From Arthrobacter sp. PM3 (GTDB lineage Bacteria; Actinomycetota; Actinomycetes; Actinomycetales; Micrococcaceae): 64,000 nucleotides of DNA. Position 1 is the stretch's first letter. Each line of letters opens with the position of its first letter. Shown here piece by piece: positions 54,518-63,911 of this stretch. Under the pieces are notes generated by a model. The model saw only the letters and a program-made list of their open reading frames with translations. It was not told where the DNA came from and did not search any database. Both the position numbers and the translations under genes were made by a program. The stretch is taken from assembly GCF_003352915.1 (NCBI RefSeq), contig NZ_CP022314.1, forward strand, positions 1,921,012-1,985,011, in the 5' to 3' direction.

Positions 54518-56845
54518 CTAACCGAAGTACTTCGGCAGGGTGGCCTCGTGCGCTTCGCGGAGCGCGTCCAGGCTCATGGTGTCGACGCCGTTGATCTCCA
54601 GCGTGCCGCTCTCGGCGTCCACCACACCGATGCGGGTGTGGGCGAAGCCGCGGGCGGTGCACATGTCGGTGAACCGGATTTCCTCCGAGCGGGGCACCGA
54701 GACGATGGCACGGCCCTGGGACTCGGAGAACAGCGCCGTGAACAGGTCCACGCCGTCGCGGTCCAGGACGTCCTGCAGCGCGATCCGGGCTCCGGCGCCG
54801 TAGCGCAGGGAGGACTCCACGAGGGCTGCCGCGAGGCCGCCTTCGGAGAGGTCGTGCGCGGAGTCCACCATGCCGTCGCGGGAGGCGTTGATCAGGATCT
54901 GTCCCAGTTCGCGTTCGGCGGCGAGGTCGACCTTCGGCGGCAGCCCGCCGAGGTGTCCGCGCAGGTTGGACCATTCCGAACCGTCCAGCTCGGCCGCTGT
55001 CGTGCCCAGCAGGTAGATGGCCTGGCCGTCTTCCTTCCATCCCGACGGCGTGCGGCGCGCGACGTCGTCGAGCTTGCCGAGCACCGCCACCACGGGGGAG
55101 GGGTGGATCGGGGTGGTGCCGGTCTGGTTGTACAGCGAGACGTTGCCGCCGGTGACCGGGATGCCCAGTTCCATGCAGGCGTCGGACAGGCCGCGGATGG
55201 CCTCGGCCAGCTGCCACATGACATCCGGGTCCTCCGGGGAGCCGAAGTTCAGGCAGTCGCTGACGGCCATCGGCACGGCGCCGGCGGTGGCCACGTTGCG
55301 GTAGGCCTCGGCCAGTGCCAGCTGGGCGCCGTGGTAGGGATCGAGGTAGGTGTAGCGGCCGTTGGCGTCGGTGGCCAGGGCTACGCCCAGGCCGGATTCC
55401 TCGTCCACCCGGACCACGCCGGCGTCGTCCGGGAAAGCCATGGCAGTGTTGCCGCCGACGTAGCGGTCGTACTGCTTGGTGATCCAGGACTTGTCGCACA
55501 TGTTCGGCGAGGCCACGAGTTCGGTGACGGCGGCGGCCAGCTCCGCGGGGGCGGAGGGCCGGCCGGCATCCTGCACGGACCCGGTGAAGGAGTCCGCCTG
55601 GACGGCGTCCTGCCAGGCCGGACGGGCGAACGGGCGGTCGTAGACCGGCCCGTCGTGCGCCACGGTGCGCGGGTCGACGTCGACGATGACCTCGCCTTCC
55701 CACGTGATGATCAGCCGGCCGGTGTCCGTCACCTCGCCCAGCCACGAGTACTCCACGGCCCACTTGTCCATCACGGCTTCAAACGCGGCGATGTTCTCCG
55801 GCGTCACGACGGCCATCATGCGTTCCTGCGACTCGGACATGAGGATCTCGCCCGGGGTCAGGGTGGGGTCACGCAGCAGGACGGAGGTCAGTTCGACCTC
55901 CATGCCGCCGTCACCGTTGGAGGCGAGCTCGGACGTGGCGCAGGAAATGCCGGCGGCGCCGAGGTCCTGGATGCCCTCCACCAGGGAGCCCTTGAAGAGC
56001 TCCAGGCAGCACTCGATCAGGACCTTCTCCGCGAAGGGGTCGCCGACCTGGACGGCCGGGCGCTTGGAGGGCTTGGTGTCGTCGAAGGACTCGGACGCCA
56101 GCACCGAGGCGCCGCCGATCCCGTCGCCGCCGGTGCGGGCACCGAACAGCACCACCTTGTTGCCCTTGCCGGAGGCGTTGGCGAGGCGGATGTCCTCGTG
56201 GCGCATGACGCCGACGGCCAGCGCGTTGACCAGCGGGTTGCCCTGGTACACGGAGTCGAAGACCATTTCGCCGCCGATATTCGGCAGGCCCAGGGAGTTG
56301 CCGTACCCGCCGATGCCGGCCACGGCGCCGTGCATGACGCGGGCGGTGTCCGGGTGGTCGATGGCGCCGAACCGCAGCGGATCCATCACGGCCACCGGGC
56401 GGGCGCCCATGGAGATGATGTCGCGGACAATGCCGCCGATGCCGGTGGCGGCACCCTGGTAGGGCTCCACGAACGACGGCGAGTTGTGCGACTCGATCTT
56501 GAACGTCACGGCCCAGCCGTCGCCCAGGTTGGTCACACCGGCGTTCTCACCGATGCCGACAAGCATGTCCTTCTTCATTTCCTCGGTCACCTTCTCGCCG
56601 AACTGGCGCAGGTGGTTCTTCGAGGACTTGTAGGAGCAGTGCTCGCTCCACATGACGGAGTACATGGCGAGTTCGGCACCGGTCGGGCGGCGGCCCAGGA
56701 CCTTGACGATTTCGTCGAACTCGTTCTGCTTCAGGCCGAGTTCGGCCCAGGGGAGTTCGGTGTCCGGGGTCTTGGCCGCGTTCTCGACGGTGTCGATGTT
56801 GAACTTCTTGGCCTCGGTGGTCGAGGCCGCTGAGGTCTCGGTCAT
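54518..56845 (-). CDS. purL: Phosphoribosylformylglycinamidine synthase, PurL subunit
   Basis: This is the 775-residue small-type PurL, which works with PurQ and PurS to turn FGAR into FGAM. Marks are [10 protein letters not shown] near residue 70, [41 protein letters not shown] and the C-terminal [14 protein letters not shown]. It ends the purSQL operon and overlaps purQ by four bases (ATGA). Confidence 0.96.
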   Translation of the reverse strand: MTETSAASTTEAKKFNIDTVENAAKTPDTELPWAELGLKQNEFDEIVKVLGRRPTGAELAMYSVMWSEHCSYKSSKNHLRQFGEKVTEEMKKDMLVGIGENAGVTNLGDGWAVTFKIESHNSPSFVEPYQGAATGIGGIVRDIISMGARPVAVMDPLRFGAIDHPDTARVMHGAVAGIGGYGNSLGLPNIGGEMVFDSVYQGNPLVNALAVGVMRHEDIRLANASGKGNKVVLFGARTGGDGIGGASVLASESFDDTKPSKRPAVQVGDPFAEKVLIECCLELFKGSLVEGIQDLGAAGISCATSELASNGDGGMEVELTSVLLRDPTLTPGEILMSESQERMMAVVTPENIAAFEAVMDKWAVEYSWLGEVTDTGRLIITWEGEVIVDVDPRTVAHDGPVYDRPFARPAWQDAVQADSFTGSVQDAGRPSAPAELAAAVTELVASPNMCDKSWITKQYDRYVGGNTAMAFPDDAGVVRVDEESGLGVALATDANGRYTYLDPYHGAQLALAEAYRNVATAGAVPMAVSDCLNFGSPEDPDVMWQLAEAIRGLSDACMELGIPVTGGNVSLYNQTGTTPIHPSPVVAVLGKLDDVARRTPSGWKEDGQAIYLLGTTAAELDGSEWSNLRGHLGGLPPKVDLAAERELGQILINASRDGMVDSAHDLSEGGLAAALVESSLRYGAGARIALQDVLDRDGVDLFTALFSESQGRAIVSVPRSEEIRFTDMCTARGFAHTRIGVVDAESGTLEINGVDTMSLDALREAHEATLPKYFG

Positions 56846-57600
56846 TTGCTTGCTCCCACGATTTGGTTCAGGACAGAGGTGAAGAAGCCGAGCCCCTCGG
56901 TGCCGGAGCCGTCCTCCGGGCCGAAGCCGCTCTCCACGGCGTGCTCGGGGTGCGGCATGAGGCCCACGACGTTGCCGGCGGCGTTGGAGATGCCGGCGAT
57001 GTCGCGGCGCGAGCCGTTCGGGTTGAAACCGACGTAGCGGAACACCACGCGGCCTTCAGCCTCCAGGGCATCCAGGGTCTTCTCGTCGGCGATGTACTGG
57101 CCGTCCTGGTTTTTCAGCGGCACAGTGATTTCCTGGCCGGCGGCGTAGTCGTTGGTCCACGCCGTGGTGTTGTTCTCGACCCGGAGGACCTGGTCGCGGC
57201 ACAGGAATTTCAGGTGGTCGTTCTTGATCATCGAGCCGGGCAGCAGGTGCGACTCGGTCAGGATCTGGAAGCCGTTGCAGATGCCGAGCACGGGGAGCTT
57301 CGCGTCCGAGTTGGCGGCGTCGATCACCTTCGCCATGAGCGGCGCGAAGCGTGAGATGGCACCGGCACGGAGGTAGTCACCGTAGGAGAAGCCGCCGGGA
57401 ACCACGACGGCGTCGACGTCGCCCAGGGTGGTGTCGGCGTGCCAGAGTGCCACCGGAGTGGCGCCGGCCAGGCGCACGGCGCGGGCCGCGTCGCGGTCAT
57501 CCAGGGTGCCGGGGAAGGTGATGACGCCGATCTTCGCGCCGGCGAGCTTGGGGCTCGCCGCGACGGCAACAGCCTCGCCGATCAGGGGGAGTTCAGTCAT
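56842..57600 (-). CDS. purQ: Phosphoribosylformylglycinamidine synthase, PurQ glutaminase
   Basis: PurQ (252 aa) is a class I glutaminase that delivers ammonia to PurL. The catalytic Cys lies in [10 protein letters not shown] and the His/Glu pair in [11 protein letters not shown] start at ATG 57600, one base after the purS stop; the frame extends four residues upstream into purS. Confidence 0.95.
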   Translation of the reverse strand: MTELPLIGEAVAVAASPKLAGAKIGVITFPGTLDDRDAARAVRLAGATPVALWHADTTLGDVDAVVVPGGFSYGDYLRAGAISRFAPLMAKVIDAANSDAKLPVLGICNGFQILTESHLLPGSMIKNDHLKFLCRDQVLRVENNTTAWTNDYAAGQEITVPLKNQDGQYIADEKTLDALEAEGRVVFRYVGFNPNGSRRDIAGISNAAGNVVGLMPHPEHAVESGFGPEDGSGTEGLGFFTSVLNQIVGASK

Positions 57601-57601
57601 C

Positions 57602-57853
57602 TCAGGCCTCAACGACCTCGACGTTGACGACGTCCTCGATGACCGGGTTGGATAGCAGCGTCTCCGCGGCGTCGCGGGCCTGGGCCAGGATTTCCTCGGT
57701 CACCTCGCCGTCGACCGTGAGTTCAAAACGCTTGCCTTGGCGGACAGAGCTGAAAGCGGTGAAACCCAGCCGGGGCAGCGCACCGACGATGGCCTTCCCC
57801 TGCGGGTCCAGAATCTCGGGCTTGGGCATGACGTCGACAACGATCCGGGGCAT
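57602..57853 (-). CDS. purS: Phosphoribosylformylglycinamidine synthase, PurS subunit
   Basis: PurS (83 aa) is the small scaffold protein that joins PurL and PurQ. It shows [21 protein letters not shown] at the start and [13 protein letters not shown] at the end. The ATG at 57853 follows AGGAGTTGCCGG; eight further codons upstream are open but outside the family. Confidence 0.94.
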   Translation of the reverse strand: MPRIVVDVMPKPEILDPQGKAIVGALPRLGFTAFSSVRQGKRFELTVDGEVTEEILAQARDAAETLLSNPVIEDVVNVEVVEA

Positions 57854-58233
57854 CCGGCAACTCCTGTGCGTGAGCATTGGGTAAGGGCGCAGCGGAGTGG
57901 TGCCGTCTCACGCCGGTCTGATGCCGTCAGCGACTTCGTAAATACGGGAAGAGGTCACAGGCAGGGGTGATCGGGCGCTCCGCGAGCTTGCATGGCCTAT
58001 TCTACCGGCCCCGGAGCGTGCCGCCGCATTCGGCCCGGATGTGTGAACGCCCGGGGTTCCGGCAAGGGGATCCGCGGCAGCCGCCGGACCGGGCAGATAG
58101 CGCTGTCCAGGGCACCCGCAAGGGCCCCAGCGAGGGCCGGGACAGGGCCCCGGAGCGCGACGCCGGACAGGCGGCGCGGGCGGCGGGCTGCGGCCTATGG
58201 TCCGGCGCGGCCGCGGGTCAGTAGGATGTGCGC
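57854..58233. other. Intergenic region upstream of purS
   Basis: These 380 bases hold no gene I can support. The promoter for purSQL should lie in the left part (the less GC-rich CTTCGTAAATACGG region near 57935). I looked for a purine riboswitch core and saw none. Confidence 0.55.
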
Positions 58234-58419
58234 ATGGCTGAGAAACCGAAATCCGTCCTGTTGCCTGTTGTTGCCGTCGCAGTGTTTGCCGGGCTGGGCC
58301 GGATGGTGGTGCAGAAGATCAGGGCCGACCGGGCCGCGAAACAGACAAAGGTCGCCGGGCCGCTGGATGAGAAGACGCGCGCCTGGATCTCCGAGGTGGT
58401 CCGGACCCCGCGCCAGTAG
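58234..58419 (+). CDS. Small single-pass membrane protein
   Basis: This 61-residue protein has one helix (VLLPVVAVAVFAGLGRMVV, about 8-26) followed by a basic stretch (KIRADRAAKQTK) and an amphipathic end. It has no recognised family. ATG 58234 is used. The coding-like third-position bias and tidy membrane topology support it, but it is small. Confidence 0.55.
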   Translation: MAEKPKSVLLPVVAVAVFAGLGRMVVQKIRADRAAKQTKVAGPLDEKTRAWISEVVRTPRQ

Positions 58420-58677
58420 AGCCTGTGGATCCGTCGACGGAGCCGCCGCCACCTCCATCGACGCAGTTCAGGCGCGTCGTCGACGCATCATGTCGCGTTG
58501 CATGACAAATTTTAAATACCTCCTTGTGTTCTATGTCATATCAGGCTCTCGGTCTGTACTGTATGAATCGGCTGGTATCCGTCGGGGCAGCCCGGGCGAT
58601 CGCCCGGTGCGGCCCCGCCAGTCCGCTGGGCCCGGTATCGAAGCCGGGCCGTTCCTTTACGAAAGGTTCAATCACTC
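58420..58677 (+). promoter_or_regulatory. AT-rich leader of the protease gene
   Basis: The block 58500-58570 is strikingly AT-rich (TTGCATGACAAATTTTAAAT onward) for this genome. TTGCAT or TTGACA-like and TAAATA-like hexamers occur there, so a strong promoter for the protease is plausible. The ribosome site is GAAAGG at 58659-58664. A GTCGACG repeat occurs at 58431 and 58471. Confidence 0.5.
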
Positions 58678-61600
58678 GTGACATCACCAGGAAAGAGCTT
58701 CCTTCGAAGCGGGGGACTCCGGAGGGCAGCGGCGCTGACCCTGGGCTTGCCGGTTCTTCTGTCCACCATCGCAATCGCGCCCGCCCACGCGGCCCCGGCG
58801 CAGGGCGCGGCCACGGCCGGCGTCGCACAGAAGAATATTGATCCGAACAACTACAGGGACGGCCGCTACATTGTGGTCCTGGCAGAAAAGCCGTCCGCAA
58901 CATACGACGGCGGGACTGCCGGACTGCCGGCCACCAAGCCGGCGCCGGGCAAGAAGCTGGACGCCAACAGGGCTGAAGTCAAGCAGTACAAGGCGCACCT
59001 GGAACAAAAGCAGTCCGAGGTGGCCGGCCAGCAGGGTGTCACCATGCAGCGCCAGTACACCGCCGCCATCAACGGGTTCAGCGCCAAACTGACGGCGGAC
59101 CAGGCCCTCAAGCTGGCCAGGGACCCCTCCGTCCTGGTGGTGGCACCGGACACGCAGAACGCGCCGGACTACTCCAGCACCGATTTCCTGAAGCTGAGCG
59201 GCGCCAACGGCACGTGGAACACCAAGTTCGGCGGTCAGGACGCGGCCGGCAAGGGTGTCGTGGTGGGTGTCATCGACACCGGCTACACCCCCTCCAGCGC
59301 GTTCTTCGCCGGTGACGAGGTCAAGCCGCTCACCGGAGACCCCGTCGTCGGCGTGCCCTACCGCACCGCGGACGGCAAGATTGAAATGCTCAAGGCCGAC
59401 GGCGAGCTCTTCAAGGGCGACTGCCAGGCCGGCACCGATTTTGACGGCACCGCCTGCAACTCCAAAGTCCTGAGCGCCCGCTACTTCGGCGACGCCTTTG
59501 CCGCCACCGTGCCGGAGTCCGACTGGGCTCCGGGCGAGCGGCTGTCGCCCGTCGACGCCGCCAGCCACGGCACGCACACCGCCAGCACCGCCGCCGGAAA
59601 CGCCAATGTCGAGGCCGTCGTCGACGGCCGGAGCTTCGGCAAGACCAGCGGGGTGGCGCCCGCGGCGAAGCTGTCCATCTACAAGGTCTGCTGGGAGGAC
59701 AACGACCCCAACAGCGGCGGCTGCTACTCCTCCGCGTCCATCGACGCCATCAACCAGGCCATCCTGGACGGCGTGGATGTCCTGAACTACTCGATCTCCG
59801 GCGCCACGGACACCACCACGGACCCCGTATCCCTGGCGTTCCTGTCCGCAGCCTCCGCCGGGATCTTCGTCGCCGCCTCCGCGGGCAACTCCGGCCCCAC
59901 CGCCAGCACCGTGAACCATGGGGCGCCGTGGATGACGACGGTCGCCGCCAGCAGCTTCTCCCAGGAACTGCAGGGAACCGCCGAATTCTCCGACGGCAGC
60001 AAGTACCGCGGCGCCAGCATCATGAACACCCAGGTCTCCAACGCCGGCGTCGTGCTGGCGGCCAACGTCGGCGCGGCCGGCAGCACCAACCCGGCGCTGT
60101 GCGGCAACGGCTCGCTGGACCCGGCCAAGATTGCCGGCAAGGTGGTGGTCTGTGACCGCGGAGTCGTGGACCGAGTCGAAAAGAGCGCCGAGGTCAAACG
60201 CGGCGGCGGCGTCGGCATGATCCTGGTCAACCTGAGCAATTCCTCGCTGGACACGGACAAGCACTCGGTCCCCACGGTCCACGTGAACCCGCCCGCCACC
60301 GAGGCCATCAAGGCCAAGGTCGCCGCCAACCCGGCCATCACGGTGTCACTGGTCAACAAGGACACCACCGGGCTGCCCCTCGAGGCGCAGCCGCAGATTG
60401 CCGGCTTCTCCTCCCGGGGCCCGCTGCTGGCCACCGGCTCTGACCTGCTGAAGCCCGACGTCGCCGCTCCCGGCGTGGCCGTCCTGGCCGGTGTTTCACC
60501 GATCGGCACCGGCGGGGACGACTTCGGCTTCCTGTCGGGAACCTCCATGGCCTCCCCGCACGTGGCAGGCTTCGGCGCGCTGATCCTGGCCAAGAACCCG
60601 ACGTGGTCCCCGGCGACGGTCAAGTCCGCGATGATGACCACCACCAGTGACGTCAAGAACGCCGACGGCTCGAAGAACACGGACGTCTTCGCCACCGGCG
60701 CAGGCCAGGTGGACCCGGCCCGTGTGCTTGATCCCGGCCTCGTCTACGACGCCAACATCGAGGACTACCTCTCGTTCATCCAGGGCACCGGCATCGATCT
60801 TGGCATTCCGGGCCTGGCCACCACCAAGCCGCGGGACATGAACCTGCCCTCCTTCGCCCTGGGCAACCTGGCCGGGAAGATCGAGGTCACCCGCACGGTG
60901 ACCGCCCTGACGCCGGGCGTGTACAAGGCAAAGTTCGATGTTCCCGGCATCAAGGTCAGCGTGACCCCGGCCGCCCTGAACTTCAACGCCGCCGGCGAGA
61001 AGCGCACGTTCAAGGTCTCCTTCGAGAACCAGGGCGCGCCGCTGGGCAAGTTCGCGACCGGGTCCCTGACCTGGCAGGGCGCCAACAAGACCGTCACGTC
61101 CCCGATCGCGGTCCGCCCGCAGTCGGTCGTGGCCGCGCACGACGTCGCGTTCACGTCGAAGGGCGGCACCGGCTCGGGCGCCATCAAGGTCCTCTCCGGC
61201 ACGAACTCGCCGGTCCAGATGACCCTCGACGGACTGTCGAAGGCGGATTCCACCGCCGTCGAACTGGTCCCGGGGCCGTTCACCGGTGCGGAGGACGCCT
61301 CTAACGTCATCAAGACCGTCAACGTTCCGGCCGGGGCGCCGCTGGCCAAGTTCTCGGTCATCTCCTCAGACCCGGGCGCCGACTTCGACATGTACGTCAT
61401 GACCCCCGACGGCCCGCTGACGGTTGCGACGTCGTCGGCCAGTGAATCCGTGTCCATCCCCAACCCGACTGCGGGTGACTACACGATCTACGTGAACCTG
61501 TACGCCAGCCCGAACAATCGGCCCACGAAGGCCTCCGTTGACGCTGCCGTGCTGGGCAAGACGGCCGGGAAGTCCTCGCTGAACCCGAACCCGCTGAAGC

Positions 61601-61887
61601 TGGCCAACGGCAAGGCCGGCAGTGTCACGCTGAACTGGTCCGGACTGGAACCGGGTTCCTACATCGGCCGGGTGACCTTTGCCGGGGCCAGCGATCCCAC
61701 GTTCGTCAGCGTGCTCGTGACTCCGGCTGGGGGCGTCGTGGTCCCGCCGACCGCCGAGGACCAGGACAGCAACCCCGGTCCCGGTGACAGCGAAGACGGC
61801 GGCAATGACAAGGGCAAGAAGGTGAAGAAGGAGAAGGGCAAGATCCAGAACGAAGATCTGGGCTTCTCCCCGGACAACGCCATCTAG
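58678..61887 (+). CDS. Secreted subtilisin-like S8 serine protease
   Basis: The 1069-residue preproprotein has a signal peptide (cleavage near AHA-AP at 39), an I9 propeptide (about 60-160) and an S8 domain with Asp200 (GVIDTG), His297 (SHGTHTAS) and Ser623 (SGTSMASPH). A PA domain is inserted at about 430-560. The C-terminal part has fibronectin-like beta domains and a pre-peptidase-like segment, then an acidic/Lys tail ending at 1069 with no sorting signal. It begins at GTG 58678. Two genes with inhibitor-like folds for this protease class lie just downstream on the other strand. Confidence 0.93.
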   Translation: MTSPGKSFLRSGGLRRAAALTLGLPVLLSTIAIAPAHAAPAQGAATAGVAQKNIDPNNYRDGRYIVVLAEKPSATYDGGTAGLPATKPAPGKKLDANRAEVKQYKAHLEQKQSEVAGQQGVTMQRQYTAAINGFSAKLTADQALKLARDPSVLVVAPDTQNAPDYSSTDFLKLSGANGTWNTKFGGQDAAGKGVVVGVIDTGYTPSSAFFAGDEVKPLTGDPVVGVPYRTADGKIEMLKADGELFKGDCQAGTDFDGTACNSKVLSARYFGDAFAATVPESDWAPGERLSPVDAASHGTHTASTAAGNANVEAVVDGRSFGKTSGVAPAAKLSIYKVCWEDNDPNSGGCYSSASIDAINQAILDGVDVLNYSISGATDTTTDPVSLAFLSAASAGIFVAASAGNSGPTASTVNHGAPWMTTVAASSFSQELQGTAEFSDGSKYRGASIMNTQVSNAGVVLAANVGAAGSTNPALCGNGSLDPAKIAGKVVVCDRGVVDRVEKSAEVKRGGGVGMILVNLSNSSLDTDKHSVPTVHVNPPATEAIKAKVAANPAITVSLVNKDTTGLPLEAQPQIAGFSSRGPLLATGSDLLKPDVAAPGVAVLAGVSPIGTGGDDFGFLSGTSMASPHVAGFGALILAKNPTWSPATVKSAMMTTTSDVKNADGSKNTDVFATGAGQVDPARVLDPGLVYDANIEDYLSFIQGTGIDLGIPGLATTKPRDMNLPSFALGNLAGKIEVTRTVTALTPGVYKAKFDVPGIKVSVTPAALNFNAAGEKRTFKVSFENQGAPLGKFATGSLTWQGANKTVTSPIAVRPQSVVAAHDVAFTSKGGTGSGAIKVLSGTNSPVQMTLDGLSKADSTAVELVPGPFTGAEDASNVIKTVNVPAGAPLAKFSVISSDPGADFDMYVMTPDGPLTVATSSASESVSIPNPTAGDYTIYVNLYASPNNRPTKASVDAAVLGKTAGKSSLNPNPLKLANGKAGSVTLNWSGLEPGSYIGRVTFAGASDPTFVSVLVTPAGGVVVPPTAEDQDSNPGPGDSEDGGNDKGKKVKKEKGKIQNEDLGFSPDNAI

Positions 61888-61911
61888 GCGGCATCCGGCA
61901 CCGGCAACGGC

Positions 61912-61941
61912 AATGGCCGGCGGTTCACACCGCCGGCCATT
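61912..61941. terminator. Hairpin between protease and inhibitor-like gene
   Basis: Perfect 13-base arms AATGGCCGGCGGT (61912-61924) and complement (61929-61941) around a four-base loop, followed by TGCCATTTAA. It lies between convergent genes. Confidence 0.72.
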
Positions 61942-61979
61942 TGCCATTTAAGCCCCTGCCGGCACTCCGCGGCGCGGAC

Positions 61980-62354
61980 CTAGACGGCGCCGGTGGAACC
62001 CGCGCTGCCGCCGAGCAGCGGCGCCATGGAGTGCCAGCGTGCGATCTCACAGCCGTCGGTCCGGCTGAACCGGCAGTTGACCTCGCGGCCCAAGTACGTG
62101 CCGGTCACGACGGCGGTCTGCGGGCCGCCGTACTGCTGCGTGCACAGCGGCGGCGGCCCGGGCTTGGGGAAGAAGATGGCCTCGCCGTGGCGCCGGACCG
62201 CGTCGAGCGCGGCGGCCGGATCGGGAACCGTGGAGGCGGGGGAGGAGGTGCCGTCGCCGGCCTGCAGCCGGAAGGTGTACTCCGGGCCGCCGGGAGTCTC
62301 GGTCAGGCGGATGGTGAGGTCGACGTCGTACTGCGGATCGGCGGTGCCCGTCAT
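61980..62354 (-). CDS. Leaderless subtilisin-inhibitor-like (SSI) protein
   Basis: This 124-residue protein matches the C-terminal half of Streptomyces subtilisin inhibitors: CTQQYGGPQTAVVTG then FSRTDGCEIARW. C71 and C102 correspond to the reactive-loop disulfide, but the other disulfide's two Cys are absent (Q31 and about D51 instead). An extra Cys94 is present. There is no signal peptide, so it should be cytoplasmic. Its start overlaps the stop of the upstream glycosylase gene (ATGA), so the two are coupled. The family call rests on motif match with the lipoprotein at 63303. Confidence 0.68.
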   Translation of the reverse strand: MTGTADPQYDVDLTIRLTETPGGPEYTFRLQAGDGTSSPASTVPDPAAALDAVRRHGEAIFFPKPGPPPLCTQQYGGPQTAVVTGTYLGREVNCRFSRTDGCEIARWHSMAPLLGGSAGSTGAV

Positions 62355-63298
62355 GTGGATCCCTTCGCGCTGTTGTCCGGAGGCAGGTTCCGGGCCGCGG
62401 CGGCCAGCAGGGGCGCCAGCTCCTGCAACAGGCGCTGCCGGAGCTCCTGCGACTCGGCCGCGAAGGCCCGCTGGTATTCAACGTACTCGGCTTTGCCCTC
62501 CGGCGTCTCGATCCGGATGGCTGGATAGCCCCATTCCGCGAGGTCGTAGGGCGAGGCCTGCATGTCCATGGCCCGGATCCGCCAGGACAGTTCGAAGCAG
62601 TCCATGACGAGCTCGCTGGGCAGCAGCGGAGAAAGTTTGTAGGCCCACTTGTAGACGTCCATGTTGGCGTGCAGGCAGCCGGGCTGCTCCATGGTCCGCT
62701 GGTTCTCCCGACTGGGGACCAGGCTGTTCAGCGGCACCGCGTCCGGGGTGTAGAACCGGAAGGCATCAAAGTGCGAGCACCGGATCCGGTTCTCCTCTAC
62801 GACCTCGTCGGTGCGCCCGGCCCCCAGCCGCAGCTGCAGGTATTCGTGCCGGAGTTCGAACTTGTCCTGGCGGTAGACCATGGCCCACTCGTGCAGCCCG
62901 AAGCAGCCGAACTGGGCCGGCCGCGCCGCGGTCCCGGACAGGATGATGCCGGCGAACTGCAGTGCCTCCCGGCGGTCCCGGAGGAAGGCCTCGACGTCGA
63001 CCGTCACCGCCGGCAGGTCCGCCGGCAGCCCGGCGGCGGCGCGTTCGCCGTCGTCGGCCGCGCGGTAGTACTTCCAGCCGGTCCGCGCCGCCGCCTCGGC
63101 GCCGGAGAGCACGACGCCGGCGCCCGGGTGCCAGCGCAGCAGCTGGCCCGGCTTCTGGGTGTAGTAGGTGAAGAGGAAGTCCTCCACCGGGTGCTTCCGC
63201 CCGGCCGAGCGGCGTTCAAGGTAGGGGTCGGCGTAGCGGCGGACACGCTGCTGATGGGCTGCCTGGCGCGGCAGCCACTCGTCCTGCGGGAGATGCAA
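62351..63298 (-). CDS. Putative 3-methyladenine DNA glycosylase
   Basis: This 315-residue protein belongs to an actinobacterial family labelled 3-methyladenine DNA glycosylase; features are HPVEDFLFTYY, LLRWHPGAGVVL, FGCFGLHEWAMVY and HANMDVYKWAYKLSP. I cannot see a helix-hairpin-helix or other standard glycosylase motif, so the function is a label, not a demonstration. I place the start at TTG 63298, five bases after the stop of the upstream lipoprotein gene; an ATG at 63334 would overlap that gene. Confidence 0.6.
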   Translation of the reverse strand: MHLPQDEWLPRQAAHQQRVRRYADPYLERRSAGRKHPVEDFLFTYYTQKPGQLLRWHPGAGVVLSGAEAAARTGWKYYRAADDGERAAAGLPADLPAVTVDVEAFLRDRREALQFAGIILSGTAARPAQFGCFGLHEWAMVYRQDKFELRHEYLQLRLGAGRTDEVVEENRIRCSHFDAFRFYTPDAVPLNSLVPSRENQRTMEQPGCLHANMDVYKWAYKLSPLLPSELVMDCFELSWRIRAMDMQASPYDLAEWGYPAIRIETPEGKAEYVEYQRAFAAESQELRQRLLQELAPLLAAAARNLPPDNSAKGST

Positions 63299-63302
63299 GG
63301 TT

Positions 63303-63884
63303 CTAGCTCGCCCCTGCCGAGGAGCCCAGGACATCCTTGGCGGCGTTCCATGCGGCGATTTCACAGCCGTCCTTCTTGCTGTAGCTCGCCTGGACCGCCT
63401 TGCCGTCCACGACGCCGGTGATGGTCGCCGTTTCCGGGCCGCCGTACTGCTGGGTGCAGACCCGGTCCTTGCCGGCCGGGACGGGGGCGAGGATGGCCGG
63501 GTTCTTCTTGATGGCCGCGCAGGCCGCAGCCGGATTGGGATGCTGGCTTTCGGCTGCGGGTACCCCGTTTTGGCAGACCAGCGTGAAGCTGGTGGCCGGG
63601 CCGGTTTCGGTCGGCTTGATCATGATCGCGAGCTCGGCGTTGCCCTGGCCCGGTCCGGACGGCAAGGGCGTCGCGGACGGTGACGGTGCCGCCGCCGTCG
63701 TCTCGGTGTCCGGCGACGGCGACCCGCTCGGGACCCCGGGTGAGGTGCTCGTGGAGGTGGCCGACGTCGAACTTCCTGTGGGGGAGGGGGAGGGGCCGCC
63801 GTTCGGCGTGCAAGCGGCCAGTCCGGCCACGGCCATCAGCGCGGCCGTCAGAACTAGTGCCGGGTGGCCCGATTGCGTGCGCAT
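63303..63884 (-). CDS. Subtilisin-inhibitor-like (SSI) lipoprotein
   Basis: The 193-residue product is a lipoprotein (LAAC lipobox, Cys25) with a long Ser/Thr/Pro linker and an SSI-like domain from about 85. All four disulfide Cys are present: FTLVCQN, AAACAA, VCTQQYGG and KDGCEI. The residue taken as P1 in SSI would be Gln in CTQQ. It could protect the cell surface from the secreted protease. GAGGAGG lies seven bases before ATG 63884. Confidence 0.75.
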   Translation of the reverse strand: MRTQSGHPALVLTAALMAVAGLAACTPNGGPSPSPTGSSTSATSTSTSPGVPSGSPSPDTETTAAAPSPSATPLPSGPGQGNAELAIMIKPTETGPATSFTLVCQNGVPAAESQHPNPAAACAAIKKNPAILAPVPAGKDRVCTQQYGGPETATITGVVDGKAVQASYSKKDGCEIAAWNAAKDVLGSSAGAS

Positions 63885-63911
63885 CAGCAATCCTCCTCTG
63901 TTTCGCCCAGT

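Noticed and set aside
54497..56833. 778-residue frame opposite purL
   Set aside because: It is the antisense shadow of purL, which matches its family over the full length.
57854..58233. Purine riboswitch upstream of purS
   Set aside because: No conserved loop-loop core or three-way junction could be traced in this stretch.
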